This document shows, piece by piece, positions 1-56,743 of a DNA stretch of 64,000 nucleotides. Below the pieces are notes generated by a model. The model made no database searches and was not told the origin of the DNA. It was given only the letters and a program-made list of their open reading frames with translations. Positions within the stretch are counted from its first letter, which is position 1. Each line of letters begins with the position of its first letter. The DNA lies in the NCBI GenBank assembly GCA_020091685.1, contig CM034611.1:12235132-12299131 (forward strand), written 5' to 3'. The stretch is from Lutjanus erythropterus (lineage: Eukaryota > Chordata > Actinopteri > Lutjaniformes > Lutjanidae). Both the position numbers and the translations under genes were made by a program.

Positions 1-1489
1 GAGTGTGGGGCTGCTGATTGTTTTTACAGAGCGTTGCTGTGTAATTTGGCTAAATGGCACTTGCACCCAGTTTACTCTGAGATGGTAAACAGTCTGGTCG
101 GTAAAAAGGGAGTCTGCTGATAGTCTCAAAGCATACAATCAACTATAATTGGTATTGTGGACTGTGGATGTATTTGATTACTTACCTGGGAGATGCATGA
201 TGGTGGGCTCGTAATAATAAGTAGCGTTTTGGTTAAATTATACAACATGGATCACGTTCACTACATCACCTCCTCCCTGACACGTCTAAGTCCATCTTTG
301 TATCACACACTGTATAATCAGAGATACCTGTGTGCATACAGAGCTGTGCACATGAACATTTTTGAAGAACCCAATGAAGCTTACTTATAAAAACACTGTT
401 ATAGTGTGTTAGTGCTGCTACTGTTGCCAGAGTCAGTGGTTTGAAGTTGTTAAAATTGAAGAATTTAAAAGCTCCCTCTCGTCAGCTGGCGAAGCACTTA
501 ACCTCGCCATATGATGATAGAAGTACGCAGGTTTTAATCAAAAAGGAAACTTACAGTCGGGTTAAATGTGGATTCTTGTAATCTTTCTGCAATCAAACCT
601 GTTTTTGTTTTGTTGTTTTTTTTACAGAAAAAGTTGAAAATAAGCTGGCATTTTCATAAAGAACCCCATATTACAGAAACGTCCTATCCTAAAGCCTGAT
701 ATAGTTTTAAGATAGGAAAAGTTTCCATATTAAAATATCTAAAAATGTTAGACATATGTTAAATAGTTTGTTGAGTTACAGTATCCCAAATGTTTCCAGC
801 ACAGACACATAATCAATTCAATGTTTGCTAGTTCCTATGATTTCCAGGAGAACACTGGGATCCGTCAGATACATAAAGAGTAAAACAGGAAGTCTGTGCA
901 TGTGACTAAATGTAACGTGAATAAAACTTTAATACATAACTGAGTTCATGAACATGAATCCAGCCTGATATCCGTCTGATTGATATCTGATGTCAGATAG
1001 ATTAAGTGTGTAAAAGTGAAGATAACTTCCACAATCACAAACAAACACAACCATCAGCTAGTTTGTAAGTTAGCGACTGCTGCAAGTGGAAAAGTTGAGG
1101 TTTAGGTCTGACACTGAGCAAGTAGCTGCCCTGAACACCTTTTTTGTTTTATGCATATTTATTTAATTCTCAATTTCCTCTGGTTTCATGCAGGCACCTT
1201 TTAATGAACAAGTTTCAAAGCAACAGCAGGCCTCGTGCTTCATCATCCCCATTTTTTGCAAGGAATGTTAAAAACTGAGACGCTTGGCAGAGGTTTCACA
1301 CTGCCATGTAGCAAATTACACAGAAGGGGGTCTTGTTTCAAGCTTTCAAACATTCCTGTATTAAATGTATCTTGCTCAAACACACACACAGTTCCAAGAA
1401 TACTTTGTTCCCTGAAGTCCCATTTGTATGAAATGTAATTTCATTAAATGAAAAATAATGGACACAAACTTACCTCCACCCACCCACTA

Positions 1490-1518
1490 ACACACACACA
1501 CACACACACACACACGCA

Positions 1519-1592
<74 letters not shown>

Positions 1593-1599
1593 CACACAC
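1490..1599 (+). repeat. (CA)n microsatellite interrupted by (CACG)n
   Basis: About 110 bases of CA dinucleotides with an internal block of CGCA units (about 1515-1539) and one further CG at 1585-1586. Chance frames through it give His/Thr or Val/Cys-rich peptides. Confidence 0.97.
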
Positions 1600-2689
1600 T
1601 CGATTGCATGTGTCTGTGTCCAGCTGTATTGAACATTTTCTAACTGCATTGTGTTCTCATCCAGTACTTTTCCACTGATGTCTGACTCACAATTACTCTG
1701 TGTCTGAACCCAGAGACCCTCGTCCCTCCCCGTCTCGTCCAAACATAATTTGAGAAATTTACAGACAGTGAACCGTGCGGTACATTGTATATATCACACA
1801 CACGTATTTAACGTGCATATGATGGTTTTTGGATCAACAAGTTGCACAGCATCCTGCACAGATGGCTTACCCCAAGGGATGGGCGTATATGTTGATTTAA
1901 GCTAGATTTAGAATGAGTTAGATGTTTAACTCTCATCTTACCAACATATTTAACAAACAAGGACTACTGACGGGTCCCTGGGAATCCCAAGAATAAGCTA
2001 CTGTAAAGAAAAACAAACAAAAAAACAACCATCAAAGCAAAATGTCAACTTATTTCTTGCTTATAACATTATTAGTTATGTAATTAATGTCATCTAAGGA
2101 AAAATAAGTATTTTAAGAAAGTTACAGTTCATTTTCATTTGTTTAAAACTAAATGAGTAAATCTGTGTCTGCTGCGTCCGAGTGCCTCTACCTCACCTGA
2201 CAGTGTGTGACACTTTAAAGTAGGACCCATGGCAAACATGAATTCAATCAACAAATAGTTCCATGTATTAAAACTGCTTAAGTCTCAGTTTTTCCACATT
2301 CAGTCTCCTGTCATCACATGTGCATTACAACTTACAGACCACAGTGGATCTACAAATGCACTAAACATTTATGTAATTTGGAACTGAACAACAATATAAT
2401 ATTTTAATACCTGCAGCTTGTCGAGTTTTAGAAATTCTTGTAGTTTTCTGCACATTTCCACTCCTGGTGCACGCATCACCAAAGTTCAGCGTCATCCAGT
2501 GGGCTATGAGCTAGCTCTTCTTCGTCTGTCCCATAGACCTCGATCGTGTCAAAACCGATTAAAAAAAACCTCATGAATGAGATACATTGATTCTTTAGTT
2601 GACATGTTTCTTCATTATGATTAACATAGCCCCCAAAAATCTCAGTAGTGTTGTTGCTGGTAGAGATCTGAACCTCTCTGAAGCCCACA

Positions 2690-3325
2690 CTGTTGCTTTC
2701 TTGTCTCTTTGACGAAGACGTTTCGTTCTGTATAATTGGAAATCCAGCTCCCCCCCACTATGCATAGCCGCTGGCTTGAGGAGGTAATGGGTAATATTAA
2801 GTTGGAAAAGCTTGGATATATGACTCAGGGCTCGGTTAATAAATTTCAAAAAGTATGGCAGCTATTCTTTGAATATAATAATAATAATGTCTGCTCTACA
2901 AGAAATATAGCTTAATGCCTGAAACTGATAACCATAACTTCATAGACTCACTGTAGAATCATTTGACTGATTTATTTTATTACAGCATGCATGTTGATGC
3001 ATATTTATCTTTGTTTTATTTATTGTTTTGATTTATATTCTTTGTAATATTGTGTGAAAGTGTTCCTGGGTCTTCTTTTCTTTCTTTCATGATCTCTTTT
3101 TTTGTTTATTAAACTTTTCTATTGTATTTTCTAGTAAATCCTTTGAATATCTATTGCTAGTTTTAGTATTATTATAATATATTGTTTTTTATTTTGTTTT
3201 TATATTCCTGGTGTGTTGGTCAGTCTCCCAGGGAATGGGGTTCAGCTGAAGCAGATGTTATTGTTGCATATAATGTGTAAAATGTAAACATTTGAAAATC
3301 CAATAAAAGCATTTGAATATATAGA
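2690..3325 (+). mobile_element. LINE (L1-like) 3' end relic
   Basis: Plus-strand translation around 2750-2880 gives TMHSRWLEEVMGNIKLEKLG, YMTQGSVNKFQKVWQLFFEY, the typical tail of fish L1-type ORF2 proteins (SRWL.E....LEK..Y...GS..KF...W..F..Y). It is followed by an AT-rich 3' UTR and ends in AATAAAAGCATTTGAA near 3302-3320. The ORF is 5'-truncated and frameshifted. Family assignment is from pattern memory. Confidence 0.65.
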
Positions 3326-4483
3326 AAAATAATCAGTAGCACACCCGAGGTGTATCAATGCGCAGCTGAAAGTAGTTCCCAACTATTGCCATTTTCTCCT
3401 GGACTCAGCTGCTGTAGGAAATTAAAAGGAAAAAAGGAAAATAAAATAAAATAGAGGAAATTAAAATAAAGTTAATTGAAACTATATATTTGTGAGGCTT
3501 ACCCGTTTGTCTTCACTCAGAATGAATGAGCTGTGGGAGTGTGAGGTGATATAATGTTTAACCTGGACAGCGCCTCATGTTTTCACAATCTCAGACAGTA
3601 TCTAAGAAGGCGAGAGGAACCAGATATGACCACACAATCGACTGGCCTCAGGCACTTACATTCTCACATCATTGCAAACACTTGATTTAAATCCTGTGTT
3701 TAGTCAGGACCAGAGTATGTGCCACAGTAATGGCTAAATGACTATATGTCGCTGGGCACCCTGCACTTAGTGGCACACTTGAATTTACTTTGGTACAGGA
3801 TCACGTTTCCCATCTCTGGAGCCATTGACCTTAAACATGGGTACATAAACAGGGAATTTTTGGCCTCCTGGTGTGTTCGGCTTTGACTGTAGACACATAC
3901 ACTCTGGAATTGAATCTTTTATAATTCAGAGGTAGAAAAGGATCTAAAACAACCTGCTTTTGCATTTCAAATACTCAGTCTGCTTTATTCTCTGCCTCAC
4001 TTCAGAAATAAATCAGGCTTGAAACATTCTCCTCCATTTTTGCCTTTTGATAAAACCATTCCTGTGAGAACCTGCTAGTTTTGCAGGTATGCAGGTTTTC
4101 CTGCACGCCTGGCCCGGATCAATGTCACCTTTCAGAGGGTCCGAACACGGGGCAGAGCAGGGGAAATGACGGCCACAAAGGGCTCTTTCAGCAGGAGAGA
4201 GCCTTTCCCCCATGCTGACCTAAATCTCCTCCTCCTCCTCCTCCTCTCTGCTACTCAGACATTCAGCCTTCATCCCAGCTGCACAGGGAGCAGAAACGTG
4301 CTCCCAGTCAGGGAGTCAACTCTGCAGGGTAAAAACAAGGGCCTAAGGGGGAGGAGGCGAGTCCTCGGGGGCTGTGGGTGCTAAAAAGTAATGAGATTTG
4401 ATCGCAAGGTGAGACCTGAGATGATGTCTGATAAGTGAAGCACTGAGGTTGAGACTGTATTTTGTTTCTTGACAGTCAGAGGT

Positions 4484-5400
4484 GGCACAAGTAAACACAT
4501 CGTTTACTCAGGTAAAAGTACACATATTTATGTAAAATAAAGACTCAGGTAAGAGGAGAAGTGCTGATTCTTTACTCAAGTAAAAGTGAAAAAGTACAGG
4601 CTCTGCTCAGCTGTTCAGCTTTCTGAACCTTTTCTTTGTGTTCAAGTCTCCCTTTCCATCTGTTTCATACTATTATGTCTTTTAAATTGTTTTGCCTTGT
4701 TACGTCTTTTTCGTCTTATAACGTCTTTAGCACGATATGTCTTTTCTGCCATGTTTCACCTTAATTATGTCTTTTTTGACTTGTTAGGTCTTTTTTTTTT
4801 AAATCCTAAGTCCTCTACATTGTTTTTGGTCATCATCTTTTTTGTCAGCTTGCAGAATTTTGCATTTTGTTATATCTGTTTTGTTTATATATTTTATACC
4901 ATGTTTCATCTTCTTTTGTCTTATGTAATTTTTTTTATCTTGTTACATACTCTACATTTTTTGCCTTCTTACATCTTTTTTGTCTTATGTCACTTCATTT
5001 TGTTACATCTTTTTATTTTGTTGTGTCTTATTTGTCTTTTTGCACCTTTTTTTGTCTTCTTGTCTTTTTTGTCCTCATGTCATTTTTTCATTTTGTTACA
5101 TCTTATTTGCCTTGTTGCTTTTTCATCTTGTTACATCTGTCGTCTGTGATATGCAGTGATTCACCAAGGAATCGACTTTTCTCTGTTTGTGTCCCATCCA
5201 ATTCCAGTCCTTGATGTTGGGAAGGCAACACGCATGATTTTCCTTAAATGCATTAAAGCTAAAGTAACGTGCCTGTTTTGAACATGTAAGGAGTAAAATA
5301 TACATATATTTGTATTGAAATGTAGAGAGTAAAAGTAAAAAGAATAAATACTCAAGTAAAGTACAGATACCTGACAGCAGTGTCTTGTACTGTAGAAACT
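4484..5400. mobile_element. hAT-like non-autonomous element with T-rich internal array
   Basis: Ends are rich in the teleost motif CAAGTAAAAGTAC: left AGGTGGCACAAGTAAACAC, right (reverse complement) CTACAGTACAAGACACTGCT. Near 5350 ACTCAAGTAAAGTACAG gives the internal inverted half. Between them lies a degenerate T-rich array. Assignment to a specific family needs a repeat library. Confidence 0.5.
4675..5145 (+). repeat. degenerate T-rich tandem array (TGTCTTxxTTGTTACATCTTTT-like)
   Basis: Irregular repeats built from TGTCTT, TTGTTACATC and TTTTGT units over about 470 bases. They create a spurious 187-codon Phe/Leu-rich reading frame (4586-5149). There is no conserved protein character. Confidence 0.7.
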
Positions 5401-7211
5401 ACACATTTAGAGGCATTTAACTGCTCCCAATTCTCCTGTTTATCTGTTTCCAGTACTCACAGTTGGTCAGATTTCATTTGTCCCAGTAGCTCAATCCAGC
5501 TGGCTGATCAAAAGGTGGTGAGATATAAATAAAAGATCTCTGACAGTTTTCTAAAGACCCCACCCTCCATAGTTCCCCCATCTGTCCTGTCATCAGTCTT
5601 ACAACCCCCATCTGCACAACTTCCATAAGGTTACATGGACATGTTTACAGTCAGCCCCAAAGGTAAACTGAGCTACATTTGCACTGGTGTTCATCATCAC
5701 ACCACACTCCAAACAACCCACGCAGCAGAGCACAACTCCAGGCCAAACGGGGCCTGATTGTTTCTACAAGTGACATGTTCTGTGGAGAATAACCTGACAG
5801 ATTTAAAAGATGAACTGATATGGTGATAACACAATGGAAGGCTGTCTGCTGTGCCGAGTAATCTCTTCCAGACATTGCTGTGCTTCTGCCAGAAGAAACA
5901 AGAGAGAGCATTGGATTTCTTGATGTCGAATCGTTACTGTATGCTGAGATTCCAGAAAGGAGTCTACCTATTTTCCGTGTTTTGCAAAACTCTAATTTTA
6001 ACATCATGTACATTCAAACTTGACTTAAACAAATTAAAACTTAAAAAGGTATTGGCTCGTCTTTCCATTGCTCCAAAAATGACCAACACCAACTCTGGTT
6101 TGGTCAGAATAAACCCTTCATTCACCGCATTAGATATGAGGGGAGGACATCAGAGAAGCAGCGGGGAGAAATGGTGTGTACGGCCAGAATATTTTCACTT
6201 CTAACTCGCTGAATTAAGGGTTTTATTTCTACTTAACAATCAGAGTTGGTGATTGTTGGAACAGTGGAAAGACAATATTAAAATTACAGTTTTGCAAGGA
6301 GAGTCTGATTAGTTTGGCGAGAGCGTGTAAACAGATCTTACTCTTTCTATAATGTTGTCAGACAGTTAGAATAACAGTCTGAGCCTGTCAGTCGCAAAAC
6401 ACTTTTAGTGGACTTATTTTGATGGCGCACAAAGCTTAGTTTCACTTCAGCGCTCTCCCTCAATACTGGACCAGTTTAAAAACTGTTGTCCTCATTTGTG
6501 ATTTAGACACAAAACCAAAGAAAATCAAAAGCAAAAACATCAGAAATTAGGGTTGTAGAGTAACAATTCAAAATCAAAAACAACAACAAAAAAATACCAG
6601 AGTTAGCCTTTCTATCACGTACTTTAAATGCAAAATCATCATCTTATGTTTTAAAATGCAGATAATAATCCAAATAATGAATAAGAAAACAATTGATTGT
6701 TTTTTATAAAGACTTTTATTAAATTTTGACAATAAGTTAAACAACTTTTTTTTTTGTTTATTTGTTTCAAAATCCATTCACACATATCTCTCAGAAAAAT
6801 AATGCAGAAATGTTTTCAGGAAAGAAAGTGAATGTTACCAATTTCCAACAAAGACTGAAGAAAACCCTTTCAAGTAAAACAGAAAATTGAACTTCATCCA
6901 AACAGAATTCATATTGAATTCTGCAGTCTTATTTTACTGGTGTGCAAAGTTCCAGAAATTGACTTCTTTTTCACTGGGAACATATCAAACTTTATTTTAA
7001 TCAAAATCACAAATCTTTTTCAGGGTAGAAAAACTTCACTTACACTCCACCAAGTATTGACTCTAATCTCTAAAGCAGAAACATGAATAGTTAACCAAGC
7101 ACCAGTAGTCATTTTTGAAGCAATGACAAGTTAGTACAGTATAAATGCGTTCAGTGATATTTTACCTGAAATACAAACAGACACAGAACAGCTACCTCGT
7201 GCTAGCTACAG

Positions 7212-7760
7212 TAGGGATGTTCATAATGACTAATTGACCTCCGTTTGTTTAAACGGAAATTTAAATTTAGACCAGACGACTAGTAAGTGAGAAAACAGTC
7301 AGTAGTAAAACAGTAAAACTGCGTTATCGTTTCAGACTGAGCAGGATCACAGCGTCTGCGGGTTGGGTCAGTAAACAATGTCATATTTGGTTTGACAAGT
7401 GTGGCTAACTTTAGCAGAGCTAGCACCAGCAGCCTGCTCTCCTTGCGGGTTAACGTCCACATGCCTGCGCTGGTCGAGTGGTTATGCTGGCTTATTTTTA
7501 CGCAGCCTGCATACAACCTCATTTTCATTTTCTAGATAAAGAAAATACAGCAAAACAGCACTGGTTTTACAAGATGTCATCTTTGTCCCACTTTCTAACA
7601 TCAGGGTATTAGTGCAGATAGGAAGGGGCTGCAGTCTGGCTAACGGCGAGGGCTGAATGACATCTTAAACACAACCGTTAACTGATGTTGTAAAATTACA
7701 TATTTATTAGTTTAACTGACAACGTGTAATCCACTAGTCAACTAATCGTGCATCATCCCT
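7212..7760. mobile_element. 550-bp terminal-inverted-repeat element (AGGGATG ends)
   Basis: Begins AGGGATGTTCATAATGACTA and ends in the inverse, GACTAGTTGATTAGTGCATC-like CGTGCATCATCCCT. The left half recurs at 44327-44596 with long shared strings, for example GGAAATTTAAATTT and GGTTAACGTCCAC. The structure resembles a hAT-type MITE. It sits in the plod2 3' flank. Confidence 0.65.
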
Positions 7761-8017
7761 AATGCTAGCAAAGCTGCAAGTGTGCATTAATGATGGTTAC
7801 CATGACAATGTGAAATCAGTACTGTAAAGATCATGCCAAGCTACAGTACCAACAATTCCTGATGATAATTTGCTAACGCCGGTGATGAATCAAAAAATGA
7901 ATGGAAATGTGACACAATATGTACCCTGATTCTTTATATTTTTGTATCTAAAGTGTGAATTACTTTTATCACTTTCCCTTTCCACGCTTCACTCTGTTTG
8001 ACAGAGAATCCTTTTAC

Positions 8018-8023
8018 TTTATT
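8018..8023 (-). terminator. candidate plod2 polyadenylation signal
   Basis: AATAAA on the minus strand, about 142 bases past the stop codon. Other AATAAA hexamers occur further on, for example 6996-6991. Without transcript data the used site is unknown; mammalian PLOD2 3' UTRs are longer. Confidence 0.3.
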
Positions 8024-8164
8024 CTTTTAAAGCAATTGCTCGGCATTGCAATTGCATCGACAAAACATCTGGGGCAAAACACATGGAATGACAAAACAAA
8101 ACAAACATGACAGAAAAAAAGCAAAGCAAGGTCAAAAGACTAATTTACAGTATAATCAGATTGT

Positions 8165-53427
<45,263 letters not shown>

Positions 53428-53900
53428 TGCTGTGAAGTAGTGCGTCCTCCCGGTGACCGACTGGACTGTTACTGTACCTCCCAGCCAGAAGCAGTGGTCG
53501 GGATCAGTCCTGGAGGGTCGTAATGTACCCCTGCAATCTCGCGATAATAAAATAATACAGAAGAGGGGAAAAAACAGATTTTCAGGACGAGCAGCTCCTC
53601 AGACTGCTCTTTTGCTCCAGGCTATGGCAGTTTAAGTAGTGCAATGCTGGGGAATTAGAGAGCAACAGGCGTGGTTCCTTAATTGCAACTGCGGCCACTT
53701 AAGTTCCCGGTGAAGTTATGAAGAGGAAGAAAAGTCGAGGGTGAAAGATGACGGTATGAACCCCTGACACAGAGACGTCCCTGCGCGAAAGTGACTAAAC
53801 ACAGCCGTATTTGAACCCCACCACCCCTGACTGTAAAATATCCCTCCCCGGTCCTCCCCTGAGGCGCCCAGCGCCTGTCTGACCAGCACTGCTCACAACA
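53428..53900 (-). promoter_or_regulatory. presumptive plod2 promoter / 5' UTR region
   Basis: Sequence immediately upstream of exon 1. It is more GC- and CpG-containing than the surroundings. No clear TATA or CCAAT box is seen at a fixed distance. A TCTCGCGA element lies at 53537-53544 and a GCGTG core (HIF-type RCGTG) at 53669-53673. PLOD2 is a known hypoxia-induced gene in mammals, but a single GCGTG is weak evidence. Confidence 0.4.
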
Positions 53901-54336
53901 GGCTCTTCATTCACTCACATCACACTGACGAAGAAAATGACAAAATCACATTTAAAAAGTGCTTTGCAGTGACTTTTTATCCATTATTTGCCTTTTTCAG
54001 ATCATAGACTGTCCACCACTTGACTTTTTTTTTAGCAGCTACTGTGCAGTATATTTACTTTTATAACATAAAAATGCCTTTATATACACTGTAAATGCAA
54101 GCATTGTCCTTACTTAAATTAAATAATGCCCTTGACTTAATTTTTAGTATTTTTCTTTCTTAGTTTCCAGTATTTTCTGCCCTCATAGTTGTTTCATTCT
54201 ATAATATTTACTTGTTTTTCTTGATAAGTTGGTGTGCTAATGCACAAATTAACACAGTTAAGTTATGATACTTATTTTTCTCAACATAACTGGTTTCCTA
54301 TTTTTTAAGAAAACTTAACTGGTTAGAACTTACGGT

Positions 54337-54935
54337 GTAGCACTGGAATAAGTATTCAGATCCCTTGCTTATGTTAAAGTGCAAACACCAGTGTAAAATA
54401 CTTTGTTTTAGTTAAGAAGTTAAGATTTTTGCAGAGCAATTTGCTAAAAGTGGTAAAAGTACTAGCCTATATTGTATTTTTAGATTAATATTATTGATGC
54501 ATTAACATGAATGCAGTATTTAGATGTAGTTGTTAGAGGTAGAGCTCATTTTTAAGTGTGCCATGTTCTTTTATGCAGTTAAAGGGAAAGTTCACTCTAA
54601 AAGCAAAAGTGGATTGATTTCCTCTGGGCTGTAGTGCTGTTTATCTATCTAGATTGTTTTGGTGTGAGTTGCAGAGTTTTTGGGGTATCAGCAGCAGAGA
54701 TGTCTGCCTTTTCTCAAATGTAATGGGAGTAGATACAACTCTGCTTGTGGTGCTCAGGGCGCCAAGAAATACACTGGAAAGAATCAAAAACAATGTCTGT
54801 TTCCAGAAATCATGACCTCAAGATAATCTACAGACCTTGTTGTGAGCAGTTTCATGAAGGAACTGCTTCACAGTGTGGTAGTACTTTTAATCAAGTAAAG
54901 GGTCTGAATACTTCCTCCACCACTGAGTAAAGGTA
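54337..54935. mobile_element. hAT-like element interrupted by a nested MITE
   Basis: Left part AGTATTCAGATCCCTTGCTT and ATTATTGATGCATTAACATG. The right part ends CTGAATACTTCCTCCACCAC, the inverse of the usual GTGGTGGAGGAAGTATTCAG terminus. Between about 54579 and 54872 the sequence belongs to a different family (the TTAAAGG MITE), so that copy inserted later. Confidence 0.6.
54579..54872. mobile_element. MITE copy C of the TTAAAGG family, 3'-truncated, nested
   Basis: Begins TTAAAGGGAAAGTTCACTCT and parallels copy A through TGAGTTGCAGAGTTTT, GATGTCTGCCTT, GTGGTGCTCAGG, CCAGAAATCATGACCTC and CTTGTTGTGAGCAGTTTC. The inverted second half is absent. Confidence 0.68.
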
Positions 54936-55891
54936 TACAGTAGGATAAAATGGAAATACTCACTTCAGTACTCAGTTACTTTCCACTGGATGTGTGACTG
55001 CTTTATCCTTGATTAAACGACTAATCATTTTGTCACTAAACAGTGAAAAAAAAACAGAGCCCAAGATGTTAGGAATGCCAGGAATCAATCAATTATTGAA
55101 TTTTCTGTTATTCTGTTATTTTCTGCTAATCAGTTATTCAACTAGTGACGTCAGCTCCATTTTCCACCATTTCTCTGTACAGTACAGTAAATAACCCCAT
55201 GACCTCATCCAGCTGTTGACAGTGTATCAAACAGTTAAATGATGCTGCAGATGTTAGAGCTGCTCCTGTCTGCAACGTATACACACGTACACACATAAAC
55301 ACACGAGGGAGAAATGACGGGGAAATCAGAAACCCGACATTAAATCCGTCTTCCATTTACCGTCGGATTATGTCTGTGTCTCCCAGTGTCTCGGATGAAC
55401 TTGAAACCAACGCTTTGTCTTATTTGTGTCTCTCATTCTTTATTAGAAGCAACAGACTTGCCCCCCGGCTCAAACCATTTAAGTCTGGCTTTGCAGCAGT
55501 TGCGATGACTGCCAGTGCCCAGGCTGTTTTACTTAATGACATCACCCGGCTCATGGTTTTGAATGCAGAGGGAGTAGAAGTCGAAGTTTTTTATGAGCGA
55601 AATTACTTCTTTCCAGTGAGGCCCTGATAAACCCTGAAAATGCAGAACCGTGCCAGAAAACTCAACATACTTGGACTCGAGACGTTCTTTTTCTGTAGTG
55701 AGCTTTGGACAGGCATGTTTATGGAAATTAGTGTGTCACGAGGAAATTACCACCTCAAATCCTGCTGTCTGTCTCTCAAATAGAAACACATTCAACCAAA
55801 AAAGGCATCCTCCCTACTGTGAAACTCGAACACACACAAACCAAGTTCAGACAACAGTGGCTTAACCCAGATTTACAAAGGTATTAGTCCA

Positions 55892-56743
55892 ACACTCTCA
55901 GAAATAAAGAAGCTAACTGGAACCATAAAGGGTGCCCCATAGGAGAACTCTTTTTGGTTCCTGGGAATCCACATGGAAAGCGTTCAGAGAGTTCTTTCTA
56001 GACCCCAACATGAAGGGTTATACCTAGAACCATCTTTGAAAGGTTTCACCCAGAACCCCTTATAAAAGATTCTAAGTTCCTTGGGAGCCAAAGAAGGCCT
56101 GTCATTGCATTTTGCAATACACTCTGTTGCTGACATCCTCAACAATGGTTCTGCTCTGTGCCCTGGTTCACTGGATAGCACTGGATAGCTTGAACAGAAC
56201 CGGCTCAAGAACCAGAGCTAATTTGGAGGAATATAAAGAGGTTCTCGGTAGAACCCCCTGGGTGGGTGGTAGCATGCTTAGAAGGTGGAAAGATTCTTGA
56301 TTGAATCCTCAGAGAGGCTTCTGGGTGGAACCATTACACCATAGAAGGGTTCTTGAACTAACCCAGGGGTTTCTACTGAGAACCCTTTTATATTCCATGG
56401 ATATAACCTAGAATCACCCACAGAGTTCTACGAGGGCACTTTTATATTCCAGTGGTTTCATCTAGAATCCAGAATCTTTCCACCTTATAAGGGTGCCAGC
56501 AAGAACCCACCCACAGGGTTTCATCTAGAACCCATCCAGGCTGTTCTACTGAGAATCCTTTTATATTATGGTAGAAACAGCCCTTAACGGTTATTTAAGG
56601 ATTTTACTAATCCTTGATTCCCTTAGTCCTGCAATGAACCCTTGACAAACCATTTCTACAAACACCACCAGAAGCAAATGGTTCAGGGCGGAACCTCAGC
56701 CCTAGAGGAAGAACCCTTTTGGAACCCTCATTTATAAGAGTGT
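55892..56743. mobile_element. 850-bp element with ACACTCTxA ends and internal GAACCCTTTTATATTC-type repeats
   Basis: The left end ACACTCTCAGAAATAAAG is mirrored on the right by TTTATAAGAGTGT. The interior is a patchwork of related units such as AGAACCC, TTTTATATTCCATGG, CATCTAGAACCCATCC and GGTTCTTGAAC, in both orientations. No coding capacity. Non-autonomous DNA transposon by structure; superfamily not assigned. Confidence 0.6.

Larger units (their letters stand above)
1..8164. other. plod2 3' flank and probable 3' UTR, no gene recognised
   Basis: Apart from the CA repeat, the LINE tail, the hAT-like element and the AGGGATG element listed separately, I see no exon pattern, tRNA or conserved protein frame. 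Frames such as 5651-6013 (minus) and 5851-6204 (plus) overlap each other and have no family resemblance. The end of the plod2 transcript lies somewhere between about 6,700 and 8,164. Confidence 0.6.

Noticed and set aside
1470-1742. Frames with poly(His-Thr) or poly(Cys-Val) on both strands
   Set aside because: Translation of a CA microsatellite.
4586-5149. 187-codon open frame rich in Phe, Leu, Cys and Ile, resembling a multi-pass membrane protein
   Set aside because: It is the translation of a degenerate T-rich tandem array inside a transposon-like element; the overlapping +1 frame is also open for the same reason.
53669-53673. GCGTG as a hypoxia-response element for plod2
   Set aside because: A five-base core without a recognisable neighbouring ancillary site is expected by chance; noted only within the promoter entry.
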